Source: Saprospiraceae bacterium
Lineage (GTDB): Bacteria; Bacteroidota; Bacteroidia; Chitinophagales; Saprospiraceae
Direction: 5' to 3'
Assembly (NCBI GenBank): GCA_016720635.1
Contig: JADKKF010000004.1
Span: forward strand, 124,001-188,000
Length of the DNA: 64,000 bases
Below the pieces are notes generated by a model. That model worked only from the letters and a program-made list of their open reading frames with translations, had not been told where the DNA came from and made no database searches. The translations under genes were made by a program, and so were the position numbers. Below are positions 55,012-64,000 of this stretch, one piece after another. The number at the start of each line of letters is the position of its first letter. The first letter of the stretch is position 1.

Positions 55012-56411
55012 TTATTTCAGATTCAACTTATAGTGTAAGAATAACCCATTTTGGCCAAATTTGTTTCTGCTCCATTCGATGCTGATCAGTTTGTCGTAGT
55101 AAAGTACAAAATCTATGCCAAAACCACCACCTACAACCCAGGTATTGGGTAGTTTATTTGAATGTGCGTAATAAATATTTTGGACGTAACCTTGGTCTAG
55201 ATTGGCGGAGAGGTAAATCCGATAAGGCATCCTACGCATTTTAGGGACGGGCATCATCCATTTTTTGTATTGAAAAACCTTGTCAAAAAGCAGAAATCGA
55301 AGACTCGAATTAGATAAAAAATAGTGATCCCCATCGATTACATAATATTCATACCCTCTCAAATATTCGTCTTGGTAGCCGAGCGCCGAGTAATTGAAAT
55401 ATGGCCTTTTGCCGCTTTCCAAATTGAGCCTTGCTTGTATTCCTTGCTCGATGCTCCAACGCTTACTCAAGGGAATATATCCTGCTAAAGTGGTAAAAAC
55501 GAATGTGTTGGAATAATTATCAGAAGACAAGATCCCATCTTTTGAAATTGAAATTTGACAAAATAGCCGCTGGTTGCGTAGTGAGTAGTATTTCTTTTGT
55601 CATAAACCAAACTATAATTTATGCTTAAAAAATTCTGCACAGGAAGGTCTAAAAACTGGCCGTCAAAACTGTCCACGATATCAGATGGGACTTTATTTAC
55701 CTGATAGCCAATTTGGAGATTTTGTTGCGTTAAAAATTCTGGCCTGTAGGACAATCCTATCAAGTACCGCTGTCGAGTTACCAAATACTTGTTATCAGCC
55801 TTGAAAAATGCTTGTTTATCTCGGATGGTGGCGTAGTTTATTTCCTTGTTTCGACTAAAAAATGCTTCAGCAGAAAAGCCAATTGTTTTGGCTGGGTTTA
55901 GATAGGGATATTCATATTTGGCACCGAACTTTTGCGTATATCCAAATAAGGTTTGGAAGCTTAGAATGTCCTTGTTCCCCGAGAAATTTTTCCAACCGAT
56001 TCGGCCACCAATATTGATTCGGTCCAAGGCCCTCTTTTGATCCACCCACCATACGTTAAAATTTCTATCCGCTAAGTCCACATCTGGCACCAGGATTAAG
56101 TATAGATTTTCGATGACCTCTACCGAAAGGTTGAGTGTATTTTTTTCTGTATCCCAATTGGTAATATTGATTTTAACCAAGGAAAACAAATCACTTCTAT
56201 TAAGCCTGTATTCCGCCAATTTAAGTGCCTCTTGGAGATTTTTAACTGGAACTTTATCCCCTGGATTAAGAGATAACTCGCGCAAAGCCAAGCTATATTT
56301 GGTTTTCTTCAGCCCCGTGAAATCAATTTTTTCGATGGTAACTGAATCGCTTTGTGATCTCCCCAACAATGTGCAAACCATCACGAAGACCATGGAGATA
56401 AAATATTTCAT
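55012..56411 (-). CDS. BamA/TamA-family outer-membrane protein (one frameshift)
   Basis: ATG 56411 (MKYFISMVFVMVCTLLG) opens a signal peptide; a TTG at 56423 is less likely. A single POTRA domain follows (VTIEKIDFTGLKKTKYSLAL, LKLAEYRLNRSDLFSLVKIN), then a surface-antigen-type beta barrel. At 55554-55556 a T run appears one base short, shifting the frame. Reading resumes ISKDGILSSDNYSNTFVF, and the last barrel strand ends LFLHYKLNLK. Total 466 residues, shorter than BamA (with five POTRAs), so it is a small family member of uncertain substrate. Confidence 0.78.
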
Positions 56412-56419
56412 CTTTGGTC

Positions 56420-57451
56420 TCAAAATCCTATGTTCATTTGGTCTATAATGTCAAGGGTTCTCACGAGGTCCTGCCCAGTAAAATCGAGATGTGTAACCAT
56501 GCGCACGGTCTGTGGGCCAAAAGCAGAGGCTTTAACTCCTTTATCGGCTAACAATCCCAAAAAAGTGGCCGCATCGATACCATCCACCAAGTCAAATATC
56601 AATATATTGGTTTTGACGGGCAGTATTTTGGCGACAAATGATTTGGATGATAATAATTCAGCTAGTGATTTGGCTCTGATGTGGTCGTCTTTGAGCCTTT
56701 GTACATTATTCTGCAAAGCAAATAACCCCGCAGCTGCCAAATAACCCACTTGTCTCATTCCTCCTCCCATCCCTTTTCGGAATCGCCTCGCTTTGGCTAT
56801 AAAATCTGCATCTCCGATCAATAGGGAACCCACGGGTGCCCCAAGTCCCTTTGATAAACAAATAGAAATAGAGTCGAATTCTTGGCCCCACTCCGCTGTA
56901 GATTCTCCAGATTCTATCAAGGCATTGAAAAGTCTAGCACCGTCGAGATGAAGGCGTAGTCCTTTTTCAGTGCAAAGTCTTCTTATGGGTTTGATTTGGT
57001 CTAGGGTATAAAATCCCCCTCCTCCCCTGTTGGAAGTATTTTCTAGAACCACTAGTTTTGAGATGGGCAACCAGTCATGAGCTGGTTTAATTGCAGCCTT
57101 GATTTGATCGGCATTGATGATGCCATTTGTGCCATCTATGAGTTGGATTGCTACGCCAGAATGCCAAGCGTATCCGCCATTTTCATAATGGTAAATATGA
57201 GAATCTTTGTCACAAATCACCTCATCCATAGGACTTGTATGCGTCTTGATGGCCAGCTGATTAGTCATGGTTCCTGAAGGGCAAAACAAAGCATTTTCTT
57301 TGCCAAATAAATTCGCAGCGTAGGCCTGCAAAGCCTCTGCTGTCGGATCTTCTTTGAATACATCGTCGCCTACTTCTGCCTTCATCATAGCCTCTAACAT
57401 TTGGGCGGATGGCTTTGTGACGGTATCGCTTACTAAATTTATAATTTTCAC
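56420..57451 (-). CDS. ltaE: Low-specificity L-threonine aldolase
   Basis: A 343-residue PLP enzyme splitting threonine or allo-threonine to glycine and acetaldehyde. The PLP-lysine is in SICLSKGLGAPVGSLL (Lys201); substrate-binding residues are in FCPSGTMTNQLAIKTH and LHLDGARLFNA. Length is normal. It is the first gene of the ltaE-BamA-like-nadK-terB series; its stop lies 9 bases before the next ATG. No promoter box was identified in the 90-base gap upstream. Confidence 0.92.
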   Translation of the reverse strand: MKIINLVSDTVTKPSAQMLEAMMKAEVGDDVFKEDPTAEALQAYAANLFGKENALFCPSGTMTNQLAIKTHTSPMDEVICDKDSHIYHYENGGYAWHSGVAIQLIDGTNGIINADQIKAAIKPAHDWLPISKLVVLENTSNRGGGGFYTLDQIKPIRRLCTEKGLRLHLDGARLFNALIESGESTAEWGQEFDSISICLSKGLGAPVGSLLIGDADFIAKARRFRKGMGGGMRQVGYLAAAGLFALQNNVQRLKDDHIRAKSLAELLSSKSFVAKILPVKTNILIFDLVDGIDAATFLGLLADKGVKASAFGPQTVRMVTHLDFTGQDLVRTLDIIDQMNIGF

Positions 57452-57541
57452 AAAAAAAAATTAAAATGTAAAATTAACCTTAAATTAGCGAATAATTCAT
57501 TTAATTTATTTTAGTATTTCTATAAAATCTAGACAAATAAG

Positions 57542-58230
57542 ATGTCAGATGTAAGTAGTTTTTTTAAGATGGCATTCTCGGTGGATTGCGTTATTTTCGG
57601 CTTCGACGAGGGTAAAATCAAAATATTAATCATCAAAAGAGGTGAGGATCCCTTCAAAGGATTTTGGGCCTTGCCTGGAAATCTCGTTTATCTAGATGAG
57701 GATTTGAATCTATCCGCCAAGCGGGTACTTCACGAACTTACAGGACTACAAAACGTCCCAATGCAACAAGTTTCAACCTTTGGCACGGTAAGTAGACACC
57801 CCTTGGGTAGGGTTATCACGACCGCCTACTATGCTCTGGTAAAGCCGTCCACCCTCCACGCCTATGCGAGTTCCCACGTAGAACAAATTGCTTGGCTACC
57901 GATTGATGAAGTAGAAGAATTGGCTTTCGACCACAACATCATCCTCGAATCTTGCCTTTCCAAGTTGAGGTCTGCGATCAAAAATAGACCCATTGGTTTT
58001 GATTTATTGCCAAAACACTTCACGCTTTCTGCCTTGCAAAAATTATACGAGGCCATCCTAGGTACTTCCTTGGATAAACGAAATTTTAGAAAAAAAATAC
58101 TTTCCATGGAAATCCTAGAAGACAAAGGCGTCACTCAGGAAGGAGTCGCACACCGACCTGCAAAACTTTTCCAATTCGATGCGGAAAATACAAAGCCATC
58201 GCCGAAGACGGATTTTTATTCCAACTTTAA
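57542..58230 (+). CDS. NrtR-type NUDIX transcriptional regulator (frameshift at the end)
   Basis: An N-terminal Nudix domain (FGFDEGKIKILIIKRGEDPF, GFWALPGNLVYLDEDLNLSA) is fused to a winged-helix domain (PIGFDLLPKHFTLSALQKLY, DKRNFRKKILSMEI). The Nudix box is degenerate (RVLHELTG lacks the REUXEE glutamates), as in NrtR proteins that only sense ADP-ribose. The A-run at 58185-58188 is one base short. With it restored the frame ends YKAIAEDGFLFQL at 58230 with 229 residues, the usual length. NrtR represses NAD synthesis or sugar-catabolism genes in other bacteria. Confidence 0.8.
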
Positions 58231-58250
58231 TAACGCAAAAAAAATCAGTT

Positions 58251-59247
58251 TTGATCATTTCAGAAAATCACGATCTTTCTCTTGAAAACAGTTTTGGCAT
58301 TAGGGTAAAGTGTCACCGAATGATCACTTTTGATGACTTACAAAGTCTCAAAGCCGCATTGGGTTACGATGCCAATCCTAAACTCATCCTTGGTGGAGGC
58401 TCGAATATCCTATTCACCAAAGATTTTGAAGGGACCGTTTTAAAGAATGAAATCAAAGGCATTTCAATCGTTGAAACAACCGAAAACCAAGTCATAGTTG
58501 AAGTTGGTGCGGGCGAAATTTGGCATTCTTTTGTGCAGTATTGTATAAGTCAAAATTGGGGAGGCGTAGAAAATCTTTCCTTAATCCCAGGCACATGTGG
58601 CGCTGCACCCATCCAAAATATAGGGGCTTATGGCGTAGAGCTTAAGGACATTTTGGCTAGTGTTACTTGTTACAGCACAGAGACAAAGGAAAGTAACGAC
58701 TCTTGACAATTCTGCTTGCCAATTTGGTTACAGAGACAGCTATTTCAAGCATCATAAAGAGCTCATCGTGCTGTCTATTCGACTGAAATTGTCGCTACGA
58801 GTTCATAACCTAAAACTAAATTATGGGGATATAAACAAGGAACTAGAAAAGATGAAGATACAGACCCCAACGATCCGCAACATCAGCGATGCTGTCATTC
58901 ATATTCGCCAATCCAAGCTGCCCAATCCAGCCGTTCTAGGCAATGCTGGAAGTTTTTTTAAAAATCCCATCATCGAAGAGGTATCCTTCAAAGCGCTCAA
59001 GGACAAATTTCCACACATGCCGTGGTACCCAACAGAGTCCCCACAAAAAATAAAAATTCCAGCGGGCTGGCTCATCGAACAAGCTGGTTTCAAAGGCGTG
59101 AAATTCGGTCAAACTGGATCCCGCCAAGATCCAAGCTCTCATCATCGTGAATTATGGCTAGCTACTGGGACTGAAATCAAAGAACACGCGCACCAAGTGA
59201 TGGAAAAAGTGCATCTGCTCTTTGGTATTAAATTAACTCCCAAGTAA
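58251..59247 (+). CDS. murB: UDP-N-acetylenolpyruvoylglucosamine reductase (frameshifted)
   Basis: Two frames give one ~331-residue MurB, which makes UDP-MurNAc for peptidoglycan. The first contains ENSFGIRVK, PKLILGGGSNILFTKDF and GGVENLSLIPGTCGAAPIQN. The second contains LGNAGSFFKNPI with the catalytic Ser region, PAGWLIEQAGFKGVKFGQ and HHRELWLATG. They join at 58690-58692, where the A run is one base too long (GAAAG for GAAG). I propose TTG 58251 as start, since no ATG precedes the conserved ISENHDLSLENSFG. It is essential, so the break is probably an artefact. Confidence 0.88.
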
Positions 59248-59262
59248 ATATTATTTGAAATC

Positions 59263-59811
59263 ATGATTTTAACCATTCCATCAAAGAGCACTTTCCCGAA
59301 ACTTATATTGGTTCTTGTCCTCTTTTTTATTGGTAAAGAATATTGCAACGCACAACTTTGGCTACAAGTAGAAAAAATCAACTCCAGCAAGCGTTTCAGA
59401 TACAAAATCGGCGATGAAATCACCTACAAAACCAAGGAATTTCCCGACATTTGGTACACAGATCGAATAGAAAGTCTAAACTTCGAGCACGGGTATATAG
59501 GCCTCAGCACTTTGGATCTCAAAATTGACAATATACTCGCCGTAAAGAAGAAAAACAACCGTTGGCTCTATCATTTTATCAACGGCATCATGCTTTCCTC
59601 TTCCATTTCCAGCGCTTACAATTTGGCATATTTTATGATACAAGGCAACGGATTTGACCCTTGGAATGCCGCATTTATTGTGATTCCCATTGTGATTTGG
59701 TACTTAAACAAAACCATTTTTCAGTATAGGACTTTTTACTTCGAGGACAAATATCGCCTTCGGATCATAGATTTAAATTTTTATTCCGTACCCAAAACCA
59801 TCAAGCCCTGA
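59263..59811 (+). CDS. Exported hypothetical protein with membrane segments
   Basis: A 182-residue protein with an N-terminal hydrophobic segment or signal (KLILVLVLFFIGKEYCNAQ) and two more membrane-like stretches (FINGIMLSSSISSAYNLAYF; AAFIVIPIVIWYL). Between them is an IGDEITYKTKEFPDIWYTDR domain of unknown family. It follows murB by 15 bases and may be co-transcribed with it. I do not recognise a function. Confidence 0.6.
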   Translation: MILTIPSKSTFPKLILVLVLFFIGKEYCNAQLWLQVEKINSSKRFRYKIGDEITYKTKEFPDIWYTDRIESLNFEHGYIGLSTLDLKIDNILAVKKKNNRWLYHFINGIMLSSSISSAYNLAYFMIQGNGFDPWNAAFIVIPIVIWYLNKTIFQYRTFYFEDKYRLRIIDLNFYSVPKTIKP

Positions 59812-59834
59812 TTTTTATAATAAGTATTATAGCA

Positions 59835-59940
59835 CGTCCTTCCTTTCGGTGCGGACCGGGCTGTCCATGGGTTCACTGCGTTCCGTCTCATCTAGATGAG
59901 ACCAAGCCATTCTCCCATCTCTCGTGCGCTAAGTTTTTAA
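59835..59940. repeat. GC-rich structured element related to 25209-25420
   Basis: It contains an 18-base perfect palindrome GTCTCATCTAGATGAGAC (59885-59902). In the reverse complement the order GTCTCATC..GAGACGGA, GAACCCATGGA, CCCGGTCCG and GGACG matches that of 25322-25410. The two elements are therefore members of one family in opposite orientation. No frame is supported. Confidence 0.5.
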
Positions 59941-59980
59941 GCAATTCCTTGAATATATATATTTTTTTGTCATATTTTTT

Positions 59981-60073
59981 TACCTTTGGATTATAAAAAC
60001 CCAACGCATAATGAAAAAAATTGCTATCGACATTTTGAACTTCCTTTTTCTTGGCATTAGAATGAAGAAATAA
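59981..60073 (+). pseudogene. Duplicated promoter and 5' gene start (truncated paralogue)
   Basis: TACCTTTGGATT (-7 box at 59981-59988), 22 bases, then ATG 60011 and MKKIAIDILNFLFLGIRMKK and a stop. The next unit has TATCTTTGGATT (60098-60105), again exactly 22 bases, then ATG 60128 and MKKTAIHLLLFLFIGINLIG. Promoter, spacing and first ~16 codons align, so this is a broken copy of the start of the next gene. It could still be transcribed. Confidence 0.55.
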
Positions 60074-60097
60074 TAGATAATTTCACTTAGATTGCGC

Positions 60098-60105
60098 TAT
60101 CTTTG
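60098..60105 (+). promoter_or_regulatory. -7 promoter element of the T9SS protein
   Basis: TATCTTTG is a TAnnTTTG match 22 bases before ATG 60128. Confidence 0.5.
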
Positions 60106-60127
60106 GATTGAAAAAACCCAAAATATT

Positions 60128-61268
60128 ATGAAAAAAACTGCGATACACCTTTTATTATTCCTTTTTATTGGGATAAACTTAATAGGACAGACAGCAATTA
60201 ATACAGAATCCTTGCCCATCCCCGGAGATACACTCAAAGTCAGTCGTCTCCCACCTTATTGGGGCAAACGATCACCCCAGCAGGGCCAAATCAAATATGG
60301 AATCTTAGCTCTGGCATCGTCAGCAATAATCAGCAACACAGCATTTATTATGCAGCCGGTGATGGTATTTTTCGAAGTAAATATCCGCTTGCGACCTTGG
60401 TCGCTAAAAACAACATTTCGGACAGCATTGAGACATATTTTCGTGTGACGTCAACAGGCATTTATAATTTGGGTACTGCAGCCAAGGACCCAATCGGATT
60501 TGGTGCTCAGGTTTTTTCAAAATACGAACCGGCATATTGGACTCGTCCTGCAAATATCAACTACTTGGATACTTTCGCTCAAAACAGCAATTTCATAGGG
60601 GCAATTCCAGCCTCTGCTCTACCCGACACTTTATTGTCCATATTCCCTATCGCACCAGATTCTATCAGACTAAAAAATGTCATTAAAAGAACGCTGAAAG
60701 CCGATGCTTGGGGCTTGATGACCTTGCCTTCAGGTCAATCCTTCGATGTCTTGAGGGTAAAACAGACGCAAATTAATGATCAAAGATTTGAGGCTAAGTT
60801 TTCGTTTTTGGGATGGCAAGATATTACATCTTTGGTTCCAGGTGGTGGCTTTGGCACGGGCATTGACACCGTAGTTAGCTATCAATTTTACAACAATCAG
60901 ACGAAAGAAGTCCTTTGCAATATGACCACGGACAGTACTTTCCAAAGAGTCGTGAATATCACCATCAAAACCACAAAACCCATCGTCAACAGCAATCAAG
61001 AAGTCACCATCTTAAAGACTCCAATCAAGGTATTTCCTAATCCAGCAGCTTCTTATATAAACTTAGAATTGCCTGATTATCAGAATCTTAAATACCAAAA
61101 GCTAACAGTTTGGGATGCTTTTAGGTCGAATGGTTTATAACTCAAGATCTTGACAAAAATATCGGTATTCCAAGCCTTAACATTGGAGCCTTATCGACAG
61201 GAATGTATATCCTAGAAGCCCATACCAGGGATGGAAAAGTTAGTCGAGGTTCGTTCCAAAAGTTATGA
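60128..61268 (+). CDS. T9SS-secreted protein (several frameshifts)
   Basis: Signal peptide LLLFLFIGINLIGQ. The reading frame shifts at the G run 60261-60264 (one G short) and continues QTITPAGPNQIWNLSSG. The last ~85 residues form a T9SS C-terminal domain: IKVFPNPAASYINLELPD, then frame breaks near 61124-61150, then LDKNIGIPSLNIGALSTG and GKVSRGSFQKL. About 380 residues in total. The central part is a beta-rich domain I cannot assign. The stop TGA overlaps the ATG of the next gene, so the two are coupled. It should be exported and surface-attached. Confidence 0.65.
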
Positions 61269-62166
61269 TTTCTGAGGATGGGTTGGCCTTGAATCTCCCT
61301 TCAGATATTCAAGATATCACTGGTAAATTTTCTTCCAAACAGCCACTCTTTATCAAGAGAGATGACCAGATACATCCTTGGATTTCTGGAAATAAATGGC
61401 GAAAACTCCAAGGACATTTAGAACATGCGCTGAACCAAGATTACGACGTTTGGATAAGTTTTGGGGGTGCCTATTCAAATCATTTGGTAGCGACAGCGTG
61501 CACTTGCCACCATCTAAAAATTCCATTTGTTGCTGTCATTCGAGGTGAAGAAAATTCAAATCCCACCCTAAGACTGCTTAAAGAATTTGGCGCAACTTTG
61601 TTTTTTGTAGATCGAAGTTCCTATCGATTGAAAGAAAATGGAGCAGAGATACTAAAACTGCTCAGTAACTACAAAAATCCTTTCATCATACCAGAAGGTG
61701 GAAATAGCTCCTTTGCAGAAACTGGGTTAAAGAATTTAGCCACAGAGTTATGTTCGCATTTATTTCCTACTCAACAAAAATATCTCTGTGTGGCATTGGG
61801 GACAGGGGCGACAGCCACATACTTAGCTAAACATTTGGGTAGTGATTGGCATATCCGAATTTATCCCGTATTAAAGGGCTCAATCTGGATTTTGAAAAAC
61901 AGGCAAATATAAGTATCAACGAGGATGCTCACTTAGGAGGATACGCGCGTTGGGATGAAAATTTACTCCAATCAATGAGAGCATTTACTGGAGCCACCCA
62001 AATCAAATTGGACCCGATATATACAGGAAAATTGTGGTATGGTGTTGAAAAAGATCTGGAAAACAATTTTTTCGAAACGGGAAGCAGCATCGTGTTATAT
62101 CACAGTGGAGGATTGCAAGGGATAGCGGGATTTGAAGAAAGGACAGGATTGCAAGTTTATCATTGA
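61265..62166 (+). CDS. ACC-deaminase/D-cysteine-desulfhydrase-like PLP enzyme (frameshifted)
   Basis: A ~300-residue fold-type II PLP enzyme. The N-part has the PLP lysine in WISGNKWRKLQGHL, the SFGGAYSNHLVATA phosphate/substrate loop and PEGGNSSFAETG. A G run at 61876-61878 is one base short; the frame resumes GLNLDFEKQANIS, DAHLGGYARW and LYHSGGLQGIAGFEERTG, giving the C-terminal region. Family members deaminate 1-aminocyclopropane-1-carboxylate or desulfhydrate D-cysteine; the sequence does not decide which. It is translationally coupled to the T9SS protein. Confidence 0.82.
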
Positions 62167-62302
62167 AAACCAATGGTTTTGAGGTTGGAGGAGGATGTGA
62201 TTCGGAGCATTAAGCTATCAACAAACACTTCACTTGTATAGAATCACCAAGCTCCAAGTTTACACGTCACCCTACCTGACACAAATCCCGTACTGGCAGT
62301 AG

Positions 62303-62850
62303 TTATTTTTTATTCATACTTGGAAAATGTCGAATCCCGTTTAAAACAAAACTCTCTTTGTCATCAATAACAACGCTATCATCTTTTTCTACACATCCGT
62401 ATTCATCTATTCCCCAAACTCCATCTCTGTTGTCAAAGTCAAGATATACTCCACTTTCAAATCTAATTATATCACATCCCCAATATTCTTCTTCTGCAAA
62501 CGATATCCCTTGTTCATTCAAAATACGTCTGACTTCACTAAGTGTCAAGTCTTGATTAAGCCTTAAAAACCAAGTGTCAATTTCGATTTTATCATTTTTA
62601 AATACAATCATTTCTTCGTTGTTTGAATAATCAGCTTGGAAGTGGTCGTTTTGGATTGAGTCCAAAATTCCAGTATCTGTGTCAAAGAAGAATTCATACC
62701 AACAATATAAAAGACCTGTATATCCCGTTCCAAAGTCTTGGTCAGCTTCTGGTTCACCTAACAAGTCAATCACTTGTTTTTTGTCATTCCTATTTTAACT
62801 GGACCAAACTCACCAGTTAATGCAAAGTCTTTCAGCTTAATTTTCTTCAT
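62303..62850 (-). CDS. Immunity-like hypothetical protein (one frameshift)
   Basis: From ATG 62850 the frame reads MKKIKLKDFALTGEFGPV then KIGMTKK and breaks at an A run near 62778-62785 (one A short). It resumes QVIDLLGEPEADQDFGTG to the stop, 182 residues in all. The opening GPVKIGMTKKQVIDLLGEP pattern (a strand-helix ..IGMT..EV..LLG.P) recurs in many small Bacteroidota proteins often linked to toxin/immunity loci. It overlaps the fic gene by 14 bases on the same strand. Function is unknown; a partner to Fic is possible. Confidence 0.55.
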
Positions 62851-63717
62851 AATAATAAGAATAATCAATGCCTTTCATATACAATTCTCGGCTGTTGATA
62901 TCGCTGGTTATGGCAGTTTTTAACAGGGCTTGTAAAACACTACTATCAACCGAGCTTATGATCATGGCATTCATATAGTTGGTTTTGCTTATTTTGCTCC
63001 AATCTATACAACATTTCAGTTGTTTTTTAAGGATCAAATCAAGCCATATACGGGTACTTCTGCCGTTGCCTTCTATAAAAGGGTGGGCTTTATTCATAGA
63101 CACATATTTTTCTACAATTTCATCAAAATTGGTATCGGGCATATTGTCGATGTGTAGCAAAGTAGTGTTTAAATATTGAGCATACTCAAATCTATATCCA
63201 CCTTTAGCAATATTTTTGGTTCTTAGCTGCCCTGCAAAATCGTATAAACCACCAAAAATATAGGCATGTATTTGTTGTAAACCTTTGGCTGTACCTACTT
63301 CTATGCTTTCTACAAAAGAGGTTTCAAATAAGGCATATGCCTTGTTTTTGCTTTTGCCATCTATACTTTCAGGGCTAAAAGTAAACCACTCTATAAATCG
63401 GTTGGCCTTCTTGCCTGGAAACTGTTTGCCTAATGCTATGATGCCTTCGTAATCTAGCAAATCGGTTAATCTCTTTTTCCGTCGGGCGCGAGTAATTTCA
63501 ACTGGGTAGTGCCACCTAACCACTTCCTATTTTCTTTCTTTAATTTTGCTTTGAGTTATTTCCAATAGTTACGGGTTTTATTGTAATCATCTTGGTCGGT
63601 AAGTACTGACACTATGTCCAATGTCGAAAACCACCATTTGGCTTTATCCTCGTCCCAAATGGCGCGCACTTCTCTGTCATCAAAAAAGCGTATAGATATT
63701 TTAGTGTTATAACTCAT
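62837..63717 (-). pseudogene. Bro-N/Fic fusion protein, decayed
   Basis: Reconstructed from ATG 63717 (293 residues). The N-part is a Bro-N-like domain (ISIRFFDDREVRAIWDEDKA, WWFSTLDIVSVLTDQDDYNK, TRNYWK), then a TAA stop near 63556-63558 where a Tyr codon is expected. The same frame goes on LKAKLKKENRKWLGG and TTQLKLLAPDGK, then a one-base loss in an A run near 63474-63479. The last part is a Fic domain with the catalytic HPFIEGNGRSTR and an upstream GGLYDFAGQLRTKNIAKGGY flap. Fic enzymes AMPylate proteins. The nonsense codon makes it a likely pseudogene, though the Fic half could be expressed alone. Confidence 0.8.
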
Positions 63718-64000
63718 ATCAATTTTAGCAATGTTGACTTTTTTGAGGTAAACTGCCAATCATTCTCTGTTTATTATTTCTAATTTTGATATAGCAAAGT
63801 TAGTTTTTTTTCATTCTTGTTGAAGGCTTAAAATGTGACCAATTTGTCACTTCCCCATATAATTTTTCGAAGACTTGGAGTTTTGCTTATCATTTTCTGT
63901 TCATTGTTTGCCTCTCTTGTTGTCTTTTATGTCGTGTGATGCTAGTATAGGATTGCGTAAGGCATCTGAAAGATAGCCGAAGGCTAGTGCGTAAGCACCG
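63718..64000. other. Right-end non-coding stretch with GC-rich element at the edge
   Basis: No supported gene is present. The last ~70 bases (from about 63930) become GC-richer and contain GGATTGCGTAAGGCATCTG and AGATAGCCGAAGGCTAG, whose AGCC..GGCT pairing and GCGTAAG words resemble the other structured intergenic elements. The element is cut by the window edge. Confidence 0.3.

Overview
The window looks like a chromosomal segment of a low-GC Bacteroidota, most likely from the Saprospiria/Chitinophagia side of the phylum (lineage is inference). Evidence: several upstream regions carry the Bacteroidota -7 box TAnnTTTG; there is a SusC/SusD/DUF1735 locus, two proteins with type IX secretion C-terminal domains, and the order rpsU-xerC-hpf-tRNAs-tuf-tRNA(Trp)-secE-nusG-rplKAJL-rpoBC.

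Layout. 1-13.2 kb is an accessory island. It has remnants of polymorphic-toxin C-termini, AT-rich immunity-like genes, a HicAB toxin-antitoxin pair, a broken XRE regulator beside a DUF4160/DUF2442 pair, an orphan Hint-toxin fragment with an adjacent immunity-like gene, and a tandem duplication carrying four paralogous small exported proteins. Five copies of a ~155 bp repeat lie between these cassettes. Inside the island, 3.65-8.3 kb is a compact five-gene operon of exported proteins with CsgG/LpoB-like features. 13.3-25.2 kb is ordinary chromosome: two HxlR regulators, a P-type Ca2+ ATPase, YebC, a WG-repeat protein, a nucleoside transporter, uridine kinase, alkaline phosphatase and a secreted intradiol-dioxygenase-like protein. 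25.4-40.4 kb is the RNA polymerase/ribosomal/translation block with five tRNAs. 40.5-46 kb is a SusCD-type operon broken by many frameshifts. 46-62.2 kb holds an EF-G paralogue, a methyltransferase/EamA pair, a large BNR-repeat protein, a threonine aldolase-BamA-like-NAD kinase-TerB-like operon, NrtR-MurB, and a T9SS protein coupled to a PLP enzyme. The right end (62.3-63.7 kb) has a decayed Bro-N/Fic gene and an immunity-like neighbour.

Frameshifts. Many genes are split by single-base indels, mostly in homopolymers, including genes that must work (rpoB, rplA, murB). The simplest reading is residual indel error in the assembly. I annotate those genes as whole and give the break positions. True nonsense codons occur only in the two accessory regions (XRE, DUF4160, Bro-N/Fic), so decay there is probably real.

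Most notable: the repeat-separated toxin/immunity cassettes, where the diverging sequence begins just after a conserved STIGG-coding end of the repeat, and the duplicated four-paralogue family. GC-rich, strongly folded intergenic elements and a possible small RNA at 48.6-48.8 kb are secondary leads.
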